Shown here: piece by piece, positions 28,441 through 39,231 of the stretch
Layout: each line of letters begins with the position of its first letter
Position numbering within the stretch: the first letter of the stretch is position 1
NCBI GenBank assembly: GCA_014529385.2
Contig: CM043943.1
Coordinates: forward strand, 99,570,355-99,634,354
DNA from: Adiantum capillus-veneris
Lineage: Eukaryota > Streptophyta > Polypodiopsida > Polypodiales > Pteridaceae
Length of the DNA stretch: 64,000 nucleotides
Direction of reading: 5' to 3'
Program-made: the position numbers and the translations under genes
The notes under the pieces: model-generated
Databases searched by the model: none
What the model was told of the DNA's origin: nothing
What the model saw: only the letters and a program-made list of their open reading frames with translations

Positions 28441-28441
28441 T
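28393..28441. repeat. (CT)n(CA)n compound microsatellite
   Basis: About 17 CT units directly followed by about 7 CA units. Confidence 0.95.
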
Positions 28442-29121
28442 GATCTAAGTAGGTAATTGATAAACATACTCTTTAGGACATTGCTAATGAAAAAAAAAAA
28501 AATTATTACAACACATGTTCTTGTGATTTGGTATACGTAGATTTGGCTTTATTGTTCTTGCTTATTGAGCCTCAATCTAATTCATCATTAAATTTGAGAA
28601 CATCTTAATGGAAGTGTGCAACAATATTCACAAAGAAAAATAGTTAAAGCTAACCAAATTGTGATTTCGCTTGAATTTTTTTTCCTCGCTTGAGTTTTGG
28701 TGCTCGATCTTTGCTCGTTAAGTCTAAAAAAAAGAATGGGTTATTTGAAAGTGTATAAATGCATTTTAGAGCCCTAGGAAAGCCAAAATAAGTCCCCCAA
28801 GGTCATCATTGGTCCTTGGGTCAATTTTTTTATTTGTAAGAGGTGAGAGAGAGATAAAAATGACTCAAAAATGAGGAGAGAGAGTGAAGCTTGAGTTAGG
28901 TTTTGTGTAAAAGTGTAGAAGTTTCACACATGTCACCAAGCTCTTAAAAGATCTTACACATGTCAAATTTTTTATGTATACCTTTGTCCACATATCCAGT
29001 GGAAACTTTACATAAAACCTATAGCACCAAAAATACATCCCTTTGTATAGGCTTGTAGGTCTTTAAAATGCATAAGTCTTCTTTTAAAAGTTATTTATTA
29101 CTCTGTGGATCTATATAAAGA

Positions 29122-29447
29122 GTAGCATAGAAATCTATATGGGTAATAAAAAATGTTTAGGTGAAGACATTTCTATTTATCAGGTTTAAATAGCCTCAAC
29201 TATACTATACATATGCAAATTCACAACTCCTCCTTTGAAATCAAATGTGCAAAAATGTACATATCTTCTTGAGAAAAGTCCTCCCAAAGCTATTTTTCCA
29301 TGTAAAAATATTATCAACATTATTTATTACATAGGTGAAGCATAGAAATCTATATGGATAATACAAAAAGTATAGGTGAAGACATTTTTATTTATCTATT
29401 TTAAATAGCCTCAACTATAATATACATATGCAAAATCACACTTATTG
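29122..29447. repeat. Tandem duplication, about 222-bp period
   Basis: GCATAGAAATCTATATGG and the following ~100 bases (to CATATGCAAA) occur near 29127-29220 and again near 29349-29440 with a few changes. No coding content. Confidence 0.8.
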
Positions 29448-29579
29448 ATAATGCACACCTAAAGTTAAAGCAAAAGGTGGGGTTCCCATGAGAAATATTG
29501 ACGACGGATATTTTTCACCACTTTACCTATGCATAGATAGGTTATTAGAATTATGTACATAAACACCAATATACGATTC

Positions 29580-31872
29580 CGTATACACCTGAGTAAAATG
29601 GTGTTGCTGAGAGGAAAAACAAGTCTCTTACAAAAATGACAAGATATATGGTCAAAAGTCAAGCTTTACCACATTCATTTTGGCTTGAGGCTATTATATG
29701 TGCCACTTATTTACTTAACAGGTGTCCTACAAAAGCCTTGCAGTCTATGACTCCATATGAAGCATGGCATGATAGAAAGCCTTCTATTGAGCACATGTGT
29801 GGTTTTGGTTGTTTGGTATATGCTTTGGTGCCACAAATGTAGCAACAAAAATTGGATGATAAGGCTATCAAATATATTTTTGTTGGTTATAGTGTTAAAA
29901 GCAAAGGTTACATGTTGTATCATCCGCAAATAAAGTGTATCTTGGTTTCATGGGATGTTGTGTTTGTGGAAGATTCTGTTCAGTCCTTGCTGTCATGTAC
30001 CAGAGACAATATTGTAAGCTTACAGGACATTTTTGATACTTTATTGCCTCCTTTCAGTGGTAGAAGTTCGAATGTAAATTCCAATGAGAAAAATGTACAG
30101 CCTACAGGGGTTTTTGAAAATGTTACAGATCATCCTATTAATGATGTAAATGTATATGATGTACTTGATGAGAAAAGGGCTGAGAATGAGCAGGCTAGAG
30201 GTATGCCTAAATGGCTGGTGCATACTTTACGTGACACTAAATTGGATGCACCTTTGTCTAGTCGTACTCATTCAAATTCTTGTCATGCATCTTATGCATC
30301 AGATTGCTATGCTTTGGTTGTGTCTAGTTTATGTGATGTTGAGGAACCTCTATCTTTTGATGATGAAGCCCATAATTTAGAAAATTGGATGGCTGCCATG
30401 CAATCAGAATATGATGCACTTATAGAAAATGACATATGGAATTTATGTGATTTTCCTCTTAGAAAAAATCCATACGAAGTGGGTTTACAAGTTGAAACGC
30501 AAGCCGGATGGTGAGATTGATCGTTATAAGGTTCGACTTGTTGCAAAGGGTTATGCACAACAAAAAGGCATAGATTATGAAGAGACTTTTTCTCCCATTT
30601 TCCGTATGACTTTTGTGCATTTTCTATGTGCATTGGAAACTCATTTTTGTTGGGATGTACATCAATCAAACATTGTTACTGCTTTCTTCAATGGTGACAT
30701 ATTTGAGGAAGTTTATGTAACACAGCCTCACAATTTTGTGAAGAAAAGACAAGAGGATAAAGTGTGAAAATGTAAGAAAGCTTTGTATGGGTTGAAGCAA
30801 TTGCCTCGTGCTTGGTATGAGAATGCTGACACTCGTTTGATCAAACGAGGCTTTCATAAAACAGCCCAACATAAAGCAAATCGTATATAAAGCATGAGGG
30901 TGATGTACTTCTCATTGTTGTTCTCATGTGGATGGTTTGCTGATCACTAGACAAAATGAGAAACATATTGTGAAATTTAAGGCTAATTTGAATGTTATCT
31001 TAAGAATTTGGGGATGTTGCATCATTACTTTGGTATACAATTTAAGCAATGTGATGGTGGTATTGCCTTGTGTCAAACAAGTTACATAGAGACATTGCTA
31101 TGTAAGCTTGGACTTGAGGGTTGCAAACCTATTGCCAGTACCATGGAAACAGGTTTGAAATTGAGTCTTCATGATATTGGTGATCTTGCCCATGTCACTC
31201 TTTACCAAACTAATGTTGGTTGCCTTATTTATGCAACACAAGGCCGAATACTCAGCTTGCAGTCTCACACGTCAAAAGATTCATGGATAGCTTAGGGTTT
31301 AAGTATTAGCAATTTTTCAAGAGGATTTTTTGCTACTTGAGTGGAACTTTACATCTTGGTTTGTTTTATCCCAAGGGGGGCTCATTGCCGCTAGATTTAC
31401 ATGCTTTTTTGGACTCAGATTGGGCTGGTTGTTTTGACATGCAACACAAGTGTCTATGAGTGGTTTTTGTTACATGCTTGGCTATTCATGCATATCATGG
31501 TTGAGCAAGAAGAAAACTACTGTGGTCACTTTCAGTTGTGAGGCTCAGTATAGGGAAGTCTTCATAGCTATGGTTGAGTGTATATGGCTCAAACGCCTTA
31601 TGGTTGATTTGAGTGTCGGACAAGACATTGCCAAGTCTATCTACACTAACAATCAAATCACATTGGCAGTTACAAGGAACCCGACTTTTCATGCTTTCAC
31701 AAATCACATTGAGATGCATTACCACTATGTCAGGGAGAGGCTCTTAGTACGAGAAATCATCTTGGCTTATGTGCCAACATAGGACAACCTTGCAGATATT
31801 TTCACAAAGGCATTGTCTTGTGAGAAGTTTGAATCTTTTGACAAAGCTTTAGGCTTACTCCCCTTTGTGGAC
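29580..31872 (+). pseudogene. Copia D pol remnant: integrase C-half, RT, RNase H
   Basis: Integrase C-terminal half begins with NGVAERKNKSLTKM (catalytic Glu kept; a TAG just before it), then PYEAWHDRKPSIEHM and KYIFVGYSVKSKGYMLYHPQ. An open 220-residue stretch (29852-30514) carries the integrase-RT linker. RT starts as NWMAAMQSEYDALIEND and KVRLVAKGYAQQKGIDYEET. The catalytic YVDD is lost: a one-base loss plus a change near 30920 leaves MWMVC in place of YVDDLL. RNase H reads GFCYMLGYSCISWLSKKKTT, YTNNQITLAVTRNP and NHIEMHYHYVRERL. Several stops and frameshifts. Non-functional. Confidence 0.87.
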
Positions 31873-31885
31873 TAATCATGTCCTT

Positions 31886-32020
31886 AGGGCATGCGCCCAT
31901 CACTCTAGGTCTATCTTATCTTTCCATTGCACACTATGTAGTATACTCTTTTTTGTGTGCCTTGAGCTTTCTTTGTCTTCTCCAAGCTGTGTGTGTTTTC
32001 TTGCAACCCTAATTCTAACA
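31886..32020 (+). repeat. 3' LTR remnant of copia D
   Basis: CCCATCACTCTAGG...GTGTGCCTTGAGC...ACCCTAATTCTAACA matches the LTR at 43730-43860 (minus), with the U3 beginning deleted. Confidence 0.7.
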
Positions 32021-32244
32021 CAATATTGGTAATTAAATTCAATTAACATTGTCAACTTTTAGCTTAGAGACATATCTAAGCATACAAAACCCAATTTGGG
32101 TATACGTAACTATTTTTCAAGGAGGCTAGGATGGATACAATGTGGAACCCAATTTTTTCATTCTCGCAATTTTTGTGTCTACCTGGTTGTGTTTAGAATG
32201 ATCATAATAAGACATGCTTGCATGTCTTTGATAGTTTTTGGGAT
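32021..32244. other. Spacer between the two copia elements
   Basis: No coding content. It may include a diverged LTR portion of the copia element that starts next. Confidence 0.4.
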
Positions 32245-32915
32245 GTGTGTATTTCCCTGCAACCCTAATTCCAACAATTGGTATCAGAGGAGGTCACGTT
32301 CTCTCGGGCTTAGTCGCCAACATCGCCAGAACACCCCTGCTTGTTTTCTCGAATTTCAACAAGCTTTGGCGAGCATCAACATGTCAACAAAAATTTCAAG
32401 CAAGCTCGTAGAGCTTGGTCTGCTCAGAATTTCATTTTGGGCTCAATTCGACCTCCATTTCCACTACAACCAGGTCTCCACATGCAATTTCGTCATTTTG
32501 TGCAAAAATTTTGTCAGTGTCAATTGCTGCATAACAGGTCCCATATAGTCTATTGTGGGTTGTGCTATATATAACGCGTTCTGGTCTCACTCACTTTCTC
32601 CTCATTTCGGGAAGTTTGCACATCAGGTGTCAGCATTTTCCATAGCTGATAACAATCCATATGTGTTCAAGATGTTTGTTGTTGAGGACAGATTGGATGG
32701 GGACAATCACCCTGTGTGGGCTTACATGATGCAACATGTACTTGTATCAAAGGGAGTTTGGAACATTGTGCAGGGCATTGATGTACGTCCTGGTACTGTG
32801 GATGCAGGAGATGTTGAGGATGCTCTAGGTTTTGCTACCAGGGTTGCTGTTGTCAAAGTTGTTTTGCCTACAACTAAGGAGGCTCATTGGGATGTAAGAG
32901 ATGCATGGGGACACA
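32245..32915 (+). mobile_element. 5' end of copia E: LTR end, PBS and gag N-terminus, cut by the inversion breakpoint
   Basis: LTR end ...CCTGCAACCCTAATTCCAACA (to 32276), PBS TGGTATCAGAGG at 32279-32290, then a leader and gag N-terminus from about 32672. The Gag frame contains VVEDRLDGDNHPVWAYMMQH, then VLVSKGVWNIVQGIDVRPG, typical of copia Gag, and stops making sense after EAHWDVRDAWG at about 32915, where gypsy LTR sequence starts. In copia Gags the motif WDVxDA is followed by an ALxAIxxSVKDxIxPHI-like motif. That continuation is found on the minus strand just left of 47986 (ALIAFYVKCTITPHIRS). Confidence 0.8.
32279..32290 (+). other. Primer binding site of copia E
   Basis: TGGTATCAGAGG, two bases after an LTR end CCAACA; initiator-Met type. 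Confidence 0.85.
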
Positions 32916-33141
32916 ACCTTTGAATTTTGGAACCTTAGCATTTTGGAAGTCTTAATGGGCTGAACCTTAGGGTATTTTTAGCCCATTGTTGCACATGGCT
33001 CTCCCTTTGGATCCCTACTGTGGGCGGTCTGCTAGCTTAACCAATATTCTAGCTTTTTCTCCCTTGGCACTTCCCCACATTAAATGATCAGTTTAATATG
33101 AGAAAATCATTTAGGAGAATTAGATATTGATTATTATGATA
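32916..33141 (-). repeat. First ~230 bases of a chromovirus LTR, inverted
   Basis: The reverse complement matches the start of the LTR at 52979 onward (TGTCATAATAATCAATATC) through GGTTCCAAAATTCAAAGGTT, with a few substitutions and one indel of about 45 bases. The terminal TG reads TA. It ends exactly where copia gag breaks off, and corresponds to the portion missing from the truncated LTR starting at 47987, apart from about 15 bases. Confidence 0.88.
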
Positions 33142-35600
33142 GAACATTTCAAGGAAGGAGGGTAGAAATCAAATTCCTCCACAGGGAGATTGGCGGTGAG
33201 TCCTTGAAGATCTTCCATGTTGAAGAGAGCTTTCTTAGAGGAGAAAGAGGGAGTGCTAGGTTGGTTGACAAGTGCAAAGGGATCGATGAGGGCCGTAGCC
33301 ATATAATGAATCCTGGAAGGGTTGTAGGAAGTGTTAAAGAAGAGGATGCCGGTGTGGGAAAGGCAAAAGTGTTTGTTGGGGAGGGGGAGCCCACGTTGGA
33401 AAAGCCAATGCCGACGGAGGAAGAAATGGCAATAGATCTAGATGGTGAAAGGAAAGGAGAGGTACCAAAGGAGGGCACGAGATTGCTTTGGAGGGTAGGG
33501 GTAGAGGAGGATTCCATGTTGAAGAGGTGGTGATGATTAGGCAGCTAGTGAGAGGTTTGTCCACTATAGTTTGCAATCTTAATTATTTGTGACAATACCT
33601 TCTACAACTTTAGTATCCACTGCGCTTGAGGACATGTCGATTATACAACCAAGGTGGAAGCCTGCAGATGGCGGACAACGTCTTGTTGAAATACTAGTAC
33701 TATTCCAATAAGAAAATATTGCCCAAAAATGTTATTGAATGGCAGCCAGAGGCATCTGAGATTATTTCATTATGGAAAAACTACCACAGATACTATTGAA
33801 TGGTGGATAGAAGATTCTGAGATTATTCCAAGATGAAAAAACTGCCACAAATACTATTGAATGGTGGGTATAAAATTTTGAAATTAAATCGGACCAATTT
33901 CTGAAGAAAGTGGGGGGAGCACATGAGGTAGCAGATCTTTGTTTACCTTACACAAGGAAAAAAGAAAGTAGGAGCACATGATGCAGCAGATTTGAGTTAA
34001 CTGACCACAAGGAAAACATAAAGCTTAGAAGGACTGGGAGATTATGGGTAGGCTCAGACTATTGAAAAACTGTTGGAAATCGTAGTCGAGGCCCGAAAGA
34101 ATAAGGGGTTGTTGTTGTTGGTATTTGGAGTTAAAGTCTGCCTCGTGAAGGTCCTGCTAGCTTATGATGGCACTTGGAGTTGAAGTCGAAACGCAATGGG
34201 AAGGACCTGTTAGCTGTGGTGGGTAATAGTGAAGATCTATCAAGTCTGCTGCAAAGCCCATAGGCAAGCGCTACAGAGCAAAGTTGATGCAAACATTTAG
34301 TCATGGTAGATGATCCTTACGGCTGATACTGAAGGCTTGCAGTGAAGCGCAAAAGTGTAAGCTCCCCAGTGTTGTGCCCAAATATGCCAAGGATCTTAGC
34401 ATCAGTGCATTGTTAGTACCGGAAATCCATTGCCAAGGGTTGGAAAAGGCAATGCACAATACAGTTGTTGTGGTGATAATTGGCTTGCCGTATTGATAGA
34501 GGGTGCTGAGCGAATGCAGCATAACGCTAAATGCGAATCTAAGAAACTACCCTTCTTAATAGCAGAAGGCTTGAGGTTGCCAACAACACTCGCGCAAAAG
34601 TGTAGGGCTCAAACCAGGTGGCGGATGCACAAGAGCAAGGGGAGGTAGGAAATTAGGAAATCAAAGTAGGCTTACAAGGCAAAATGTAGCGGGGGGGATT
34701 TAGGGAGGTTGTGGGAGCTTGTGCAAGCCATCGCTAAATCTGAGAGGTGAAGTGTGTACAAAAACATGGGAAGAAGAGAAAACAAAGCAGCAGGGATGAA
34801 AATAGGTCACACAAGGGCAAGCATGGAAAAGGCTCAAGGTGCAGGTAGGAGCAAAGAGTCTCAAGGTGTGGCAAAAAAGGGGTGAAAGGCAAGCAATGGC
34901 GAAGGCCCGAGCAGGCGACGGGGGTAGAAAGGAGAACCTGGGGAAATGAAGAATAAATCTAACCCATTAGGCACGTGTAAAACCTTTCAGATGGTACTTA
35001 GAAAGACTATAATAAAATACAAGGTTGCAAACCATGAGGATGGTGCAAACTCATTCAAGGAAAAGGGACGAGAAGAGAAACAGATGTAGAGAAAGGAGGG
35101 CAAAAAGAGCGGCAATTGCTATGCTAAAACATCTACGGCAAAGAATGCCACAAAACTATAGTATTGTATGAACATTAAGCGAGAGATACTTGCCAAGAAA
35201 TAAGAGGGAAACAGGGGAGGGGGGGGCGCGGGGAAGGGGAGGGGAAGGAGACAAAAAATTAACACTAAACGCATTTCACTTATATTAAGCTCATCAATAG
35301 TGTTAATCTTTTTGCAAGGGATGGGGGTTTATAAATAAGGGTTGATGGTTACAAACCCAAGAAGGGTACAAAAGTGAGGAATATTAAGAGGAGGATAGAG
35401 GGGATTTTCGGTACAAGGATGTAAATATTGACACTTTTTGTACAAAGTGCATCCATTGGGGGAGTAACATCAAGATAAGAACTTGACTGAAATAAGGGTC
35501 AAGGCACGAACTGCAAAATCTTGGAGGGCGACTCATTTAAGAGAGGCAAAAAAACAGGGGAAGGGACCAAAAATAAATTTTTAAAAAAAGTGACTCATAA
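33142..35600. other. Region without a recognised gene inside the inverted block
   Basis: A minus-strand open stretch (33530-33149) rich in Ser, Pro and Thr has no recognisable domain. On the minus strand, another frame (33302 downward, MATALIDPFALVNQPSTPSF) stays open through its boundary with the gypsy LTR. 34000-35600 is G-rich with a purine run (GGAGGGGGGGGCGCGGGG near 35220). Confidence 0.45.
33720..33995. repeat. Short minisatellites: ~60-bp unit x3, then ~57-bp unit x2
   Basis: TATTGAATGG recurs near 33733, 33794 and 33855 with similar flanks (TCTGAGATTATT, AAAAACT). AGCACATGA...GCAGAT recurs near 33919 and 33973. Confidence 0.7.
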
Positions 35601-36182
35601 CTAGAGAAGTAAAGTCTAAACCCAAAGGAGGGGATATAGAAGGATTTAAGGTATACCAACAAGGAGGTTTTGAAGAGGTCAGGGAGGGGCGCGAGAATTA
35701 GAGGTTAGCATTTTTTCGACATTGGGTGCGTTGAGCCAACATACAAGGGGTTTGAGGAGGTGGGATAATTCCGGTGTGGTGCTAAGGTGAAGAGTGAGAG
35801 GTTTAATCAAGGTAGGAGAGGAATTATGGTTGCATGTAAAGGGTGAAAATGGAATTTGACCACAATGGGGGAGCCTTTTGAATTGGGTTTCTTGCTTAAG
35901 AGAGAGGCTCTAACTTTGTAAGAGATGAGGGAAAAACAATTATGAAGGAGAGCTTGGGGATAACCTCTTGCTCTTAGCCTTTGGAAGAAAAGATAGCGAG
36001 CGGTAAGGAATCCCTCCAAAGAGCTCTCTCTAATGATATATCTTTCAAGCTCTACAATGGTAAAAGCAACCTTTTGGCGGGTGGGGTGCCAAGATTGCCA
36101 GGGAATGTAGTTGTAAGAGTTAAGACTTTTTTGAAAGCAATGAGAATCAAGAATCCCTGAAGGAGAAAAGGAGGGTCCTTTG

Positions 36183-36367
36183 TGTTGGGTTCAAGCCCTT
36201 ATTGGTCAGCCCGTGAGAACAAGTCTCAAGGCATGCAGGTATAGACCATTAGTTAGTTGAGTTTGCATGTGGAAAAAGGTGAGGTAGACATCATCTTCCA
36301 AAGGCTATGTAAAGGATTCCATTAATAAAAATTAGTATAGCGTGTTCTTTTGCTTCAAGCTGTGTCG

Positions 36368-36454
<87 letters not shown>

Positions 36455-36521
36455 CTTCTGATGTGCTTCCTCCACGCCATGGCTTCCCTCAGGCTGCATC
36501 CCCCATAGCCTCGTTCCAACA
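36183..36521 (+). repeat. 5' LTR of gag-only element B, with (CT)n
   Basis: 339 bp. Carries an uninterrupted CT tract at about 36371-36452, some 70 bp before the LTR end. Confidence 0.92.
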
Positions 36522-36523
36522 AC

Positions 36524-36536
36524 TGGTATCAGAGCC
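36524..36536 (+). other. Primer binding site of gag-only element B
   Basis: TGGTATCAGAGCC, full match to the usual initiator-Met PBS. Confidence 0.9.
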
Positions 36537-36919
36537 TCGAGGGCTGTGCTCGAGAAGCCTCGCGGGTACCACTGCTTGCAGAGGAGGAAAGACCCGAAAT
36601 CGACCTGCTGCAAAACACACAAAAACGACATCATGCAGTTCGCCCTGGCTGTTTGAGCAAATTTCGATACTGCATCATCTCCTAAATCGGCCTCTAGAGC
36701 CCGCTGTGAGCGAACCCGTCCACAAGCTCTGTGTCGTCGACTGCTGCTACAGAAAAACGCAGAATTTTTCTTTTCTTGGGTGTTCACACCATTTGGAAAT
36801 TAATTGGATTAAGAGGACCATCCCACTCTTCTCAAGACGGTGAGTGACTCGACCAAGGTCTTGACGACGGTGGTGATTAAGCTCATATAGACAAGGACAA
36901 CGAAAGCAGGTTTTCTACC

Positions 36920-37420
36920 ATGACGAATAATTCGGAGTTGAAGATTCATTACAACAAACTCCAAGTGCACACAAAGATTCCAGCATTACGAGGTGATTTT
37001 GCAAAGTATGGCCTTGGACACCGGTCGAGAAGCATGTTACTTGTGCTGCAGATGTTTATGATCCACCATGTACTCGCACATCGCATACAAGTAGCCAAAA
37101 TCGCCAGCGGCATCCTCAACATCATCATCATCCCAAAAATGACTATAAGAATCGGCACAAAGGGAAAGGAAGCAGTCACACAGAAAAGGAGTCACAAAAG
37201 AAGCAAGTTCGAACTGGTCACTTTCAAATGGTTTTTTTTTTTGGCTTTCTACTGGCAGTATTCTTCAAAGGTTCTTCAATCAAGTTGTTCCGGTCGAAAG
37301 TCATGCTCTGTCATTTCTTTTTGTTGTCATAGGTTTGTTATGCTTTTGTCTATTGTCAAAAACAATCATATATTTCTTGTCAAAAGCTTTGTTTTTAGCT
37401 TATCAAATGTCACTTAAAGC
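36920..37420 (+). pseudogene. Gag remnant of element B
   Basis: The 36920 frame starts MTNNSELKIHYNKLQVHTK. Around 37030-37200 another frame (HVTCAADVYDPPCTRTSHTS, then NRQRHPQHHHHPKNDYKN) has the His/Asn/Lys-rich look of the copia Gag region before the zinc knuckle. No zinc knuckle remains. Heavily decayed or deleted; the call rests partly on kinship with copy A. Confidence 0.5.
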
Positions 37421-37439
37421 CATGTCCAAAAATCTGAAC

Positions 37440-37773
37440 GGGGTATAGACACTACCACCACACATGAGTGGTAAGACCTCCCAAATTATCAGTTTTTGTT
37501 CTCAAGTCCCATTTTTTGTCCCGCTTCTCATGAGGTTACTGGGTACACCTTAACCCAAGGTTTGGCAGTGAACCAAAAACTCCAATCACTTTTGGTAGCT
37601 AATGTTTTGACCTACACCCTATCTGTTCAAGGGGGGGTTACTGACCTAGCACCAGGTTATGGATAAACCAAAAATTCTTGGTTGTGAGAAAACCTAAAAC
37701 TCACTGTTGACGAGTATACCAAAAACTCGAGGTATCATGAGTTGCTTGTCCAGTTCGGGCTTGAGGGGGGGAT
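37440..37773 (+). other. Conserved non-coding 3' segment shared by gag-only elements A and B
   Basis: CACACATGAGTGGTAAGACC ... GGTTTGGCAGTGAACCAAAA ... CTACACCCTATCTGTTCAA ... CTTGAGGGGGG is nearly the same as 4720-5034. It is better conserved than the surrounding gag and than the LTR sequences, and it ends in the polypurine tract. It may carry packaging or second-strand priming signals. Confidence 0.8.
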
Positions 37774-37970
37774 TGTTGGGTTCAAGCCCTTATTGGTCAG
37801 CTTATTGGTCAGCCCGTGGAACCAAGTCTCAAGGCATGCAGGTATAGACCATTAGTTAGTTGAGTTTGCATGTGGAAAAAGGTGAGGTAGACATCATCTT
37901 CCAAAGGCTATGTAAAGGATTCCATTAATAAAAATTAGTATAGCGTGTTCTTTTGCTTCAAGCTGTGTCG

Positions 37971-38049
<79 letters not shown>

Positions 38050-38116
38050 CTTCTGCTGTGCTTCCTCCACGCCATGGCTTCCCTCAGGCTGCATCCCCCA
38101 TAGCCTCGTTCCAACA
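37774..38116 (+). repeat. 3' LTR of gag-only element B, with (CT)n
   Basis: 343 bp. Contains a 13-bp duplication (TTATTGGTCAGC twice) absent from the 5' LTR, and a CT tract at about 37974-38047. Confidence 0.92.
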
Positions 38117-38399
38117 CTTTGAAGAAATGTATAACAAGGATGGAAGCTTCTATGGTAGAAATGGCAGAGGAAATTTTGATATGGTTTTGGAGAGGAGAAC
38201 CGTAAAGCTTGAGTATTTTTTCAAGGTTAAGAAGGGAGTCCTACCAAATGCCAAAGGAATCATCAATGAACCTTTTGAAATAGAGGAGAGAGGGATGGGA
38301 GGGAAGGTTAATACTATCCTCTAAGTGACAAATAAAGAGGCAAGCATATACTACAACAAAGTTCAAACCCATGGCGGTACCTAATTTTTTTTGAAATGG

Positions 38400-39090
38400 C
38401 CTCTGCGCGCCGTTGGACTACTTCTCTCTTTTATAGATTTATAGTATATAGTTATAGTATATTATTATGTAAGGATATATTATAACTAAATAGTATATAA
38501 CATAAGTATAGTATAACTATAAATACAAGTATAATATATATTATAACTATAGTATATATAGTTTATAATATATAAATATATATTATTAGAGTTGTATAAC
38601 TAATAGTATACATACTACTATATTATATAAGTATGTATTATAACTACTTAATAGATTATAATTATAGGTGTAAGTATAACTCTATAAGTATATATTATAA
38701 CTATAAGTATAAAGTATAACTCTATATATATTATATACTATATACTCTATATACATACTATTATATTATATAAGTATATAATATAACGATATACCATACA
38801 TACGTATAAATATACTTGTAACTATAATTATATAATTGTGACTATAATTATACATATAGCATGAATTGTATATATTATAACTATATAGTATATAGTATAC
38901 GTTAGTATCGCTACAACAATAAGTATATATTATATACTATACTATACTAAACGTATAGTATGTATAGCATATAATGTAACTATATAATATTAGTATACTA
39001 TAACTATATAGTATATGTACATATAGTATAACCATATAATATATACTATAATATAACTATATAGTATATATACTATATTGATTTTTTTAT
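38400..39090. repeat. TA-rich cryptic repeat, about 0.65 kb
   Basis: Dense irregular repetition of TATAGTATATA / ATATACTATA / TATAACTATA words on both strands, almost no G or C. It separates the Penelope-like RT fragment from the transposase pseudogene. Confidence 0.85.
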
Positions 39091-39231
39091 ATGCACGTAT
39101 TTGGGGAGATTATAAAATCTCGGTAAGTTAAGAGTGGATTTGACAAAATGTTGATTGGAATATATCTTAATGACTATGATTGTGCATAACTTGAAGAGAG
39201 AATATTTCACATCTATTCTGAACAGTTTTCA

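Larger units (their letters stand above)
29560..32020 (+). mobile_element. 5'-truncated Ty1/copia element (copia D)
   Basis: Begins inside integrase and runs through RT and RNase H to a short 3' LTR ending ACCCTAATTCTAACA at 32020. Its protein and LTR wording closely follows the minus-strand element at 43730-47986, so both belong to one family and lie in opposite orientation. No 5' LTR, gag or protease is present. Confidence 0.85.
36183..38116 (+). mobile_element. Gag-only LTR retrotransposon, copy B (1.93 kb), perfect target duplication
   Basis: LTRs at 36183-36521 and 37774-38116, each TGTTGGG...TTCCAACA, flanked by perfect 5-bp duplications CTTTG (36178-36182 and 38117-38121). PBS TGGTATCAGAGCC at 36524. 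The internal ~1.25 kb holds only a gag remnant plus the conserved non-coding 3' segment that is also found in copy A. Both LTRs are highly similar, so the insertion is fairly recent, and it cuts the Penelope-like RT pseudogene. Confidence 0.93.
35807..38380 (-). pseudogene. Penelope-like element reverse transcriptase fragment, split by a nested LTR element
   Basis: Minus strand, two parts: 38380-38117 and 36182-35807, separated by the 36183-38116 insertion. The first part reads GTAMGLNFVVVYACLFICHL, then YFKRFIDDSFGIW (RT catalytic FIDD), then a TAG and LEKILKLYGSPLQNHIKISS. The second reads YNYIPWQSWHPTRQKVAF, VELERYIIRESSLEGF and ARYLFFQRLRARGYPQALL. GTAMG, the xxRxIDDxFxIW core, IPxxSxHP and (F)xRLRARGYP are the hallmark blocks of Penelope-like RTs, in the right order. 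A stop and at least one frameshift interrupt it. The RT N-terminus and any GIY-YIG endonuclease are absent: the frame starts at a boundary with A/T-rich sequence (38385), and nothing below 35800 is a recognisable endonuclease. Confidence 0.8.

Noticed and set aside
38400-39090. Possible centromeric or origin-type A/T array
   Set aside because: No regular monomer can be seen; it is low-complexity TA-rich sequence flanked by transposon remains.
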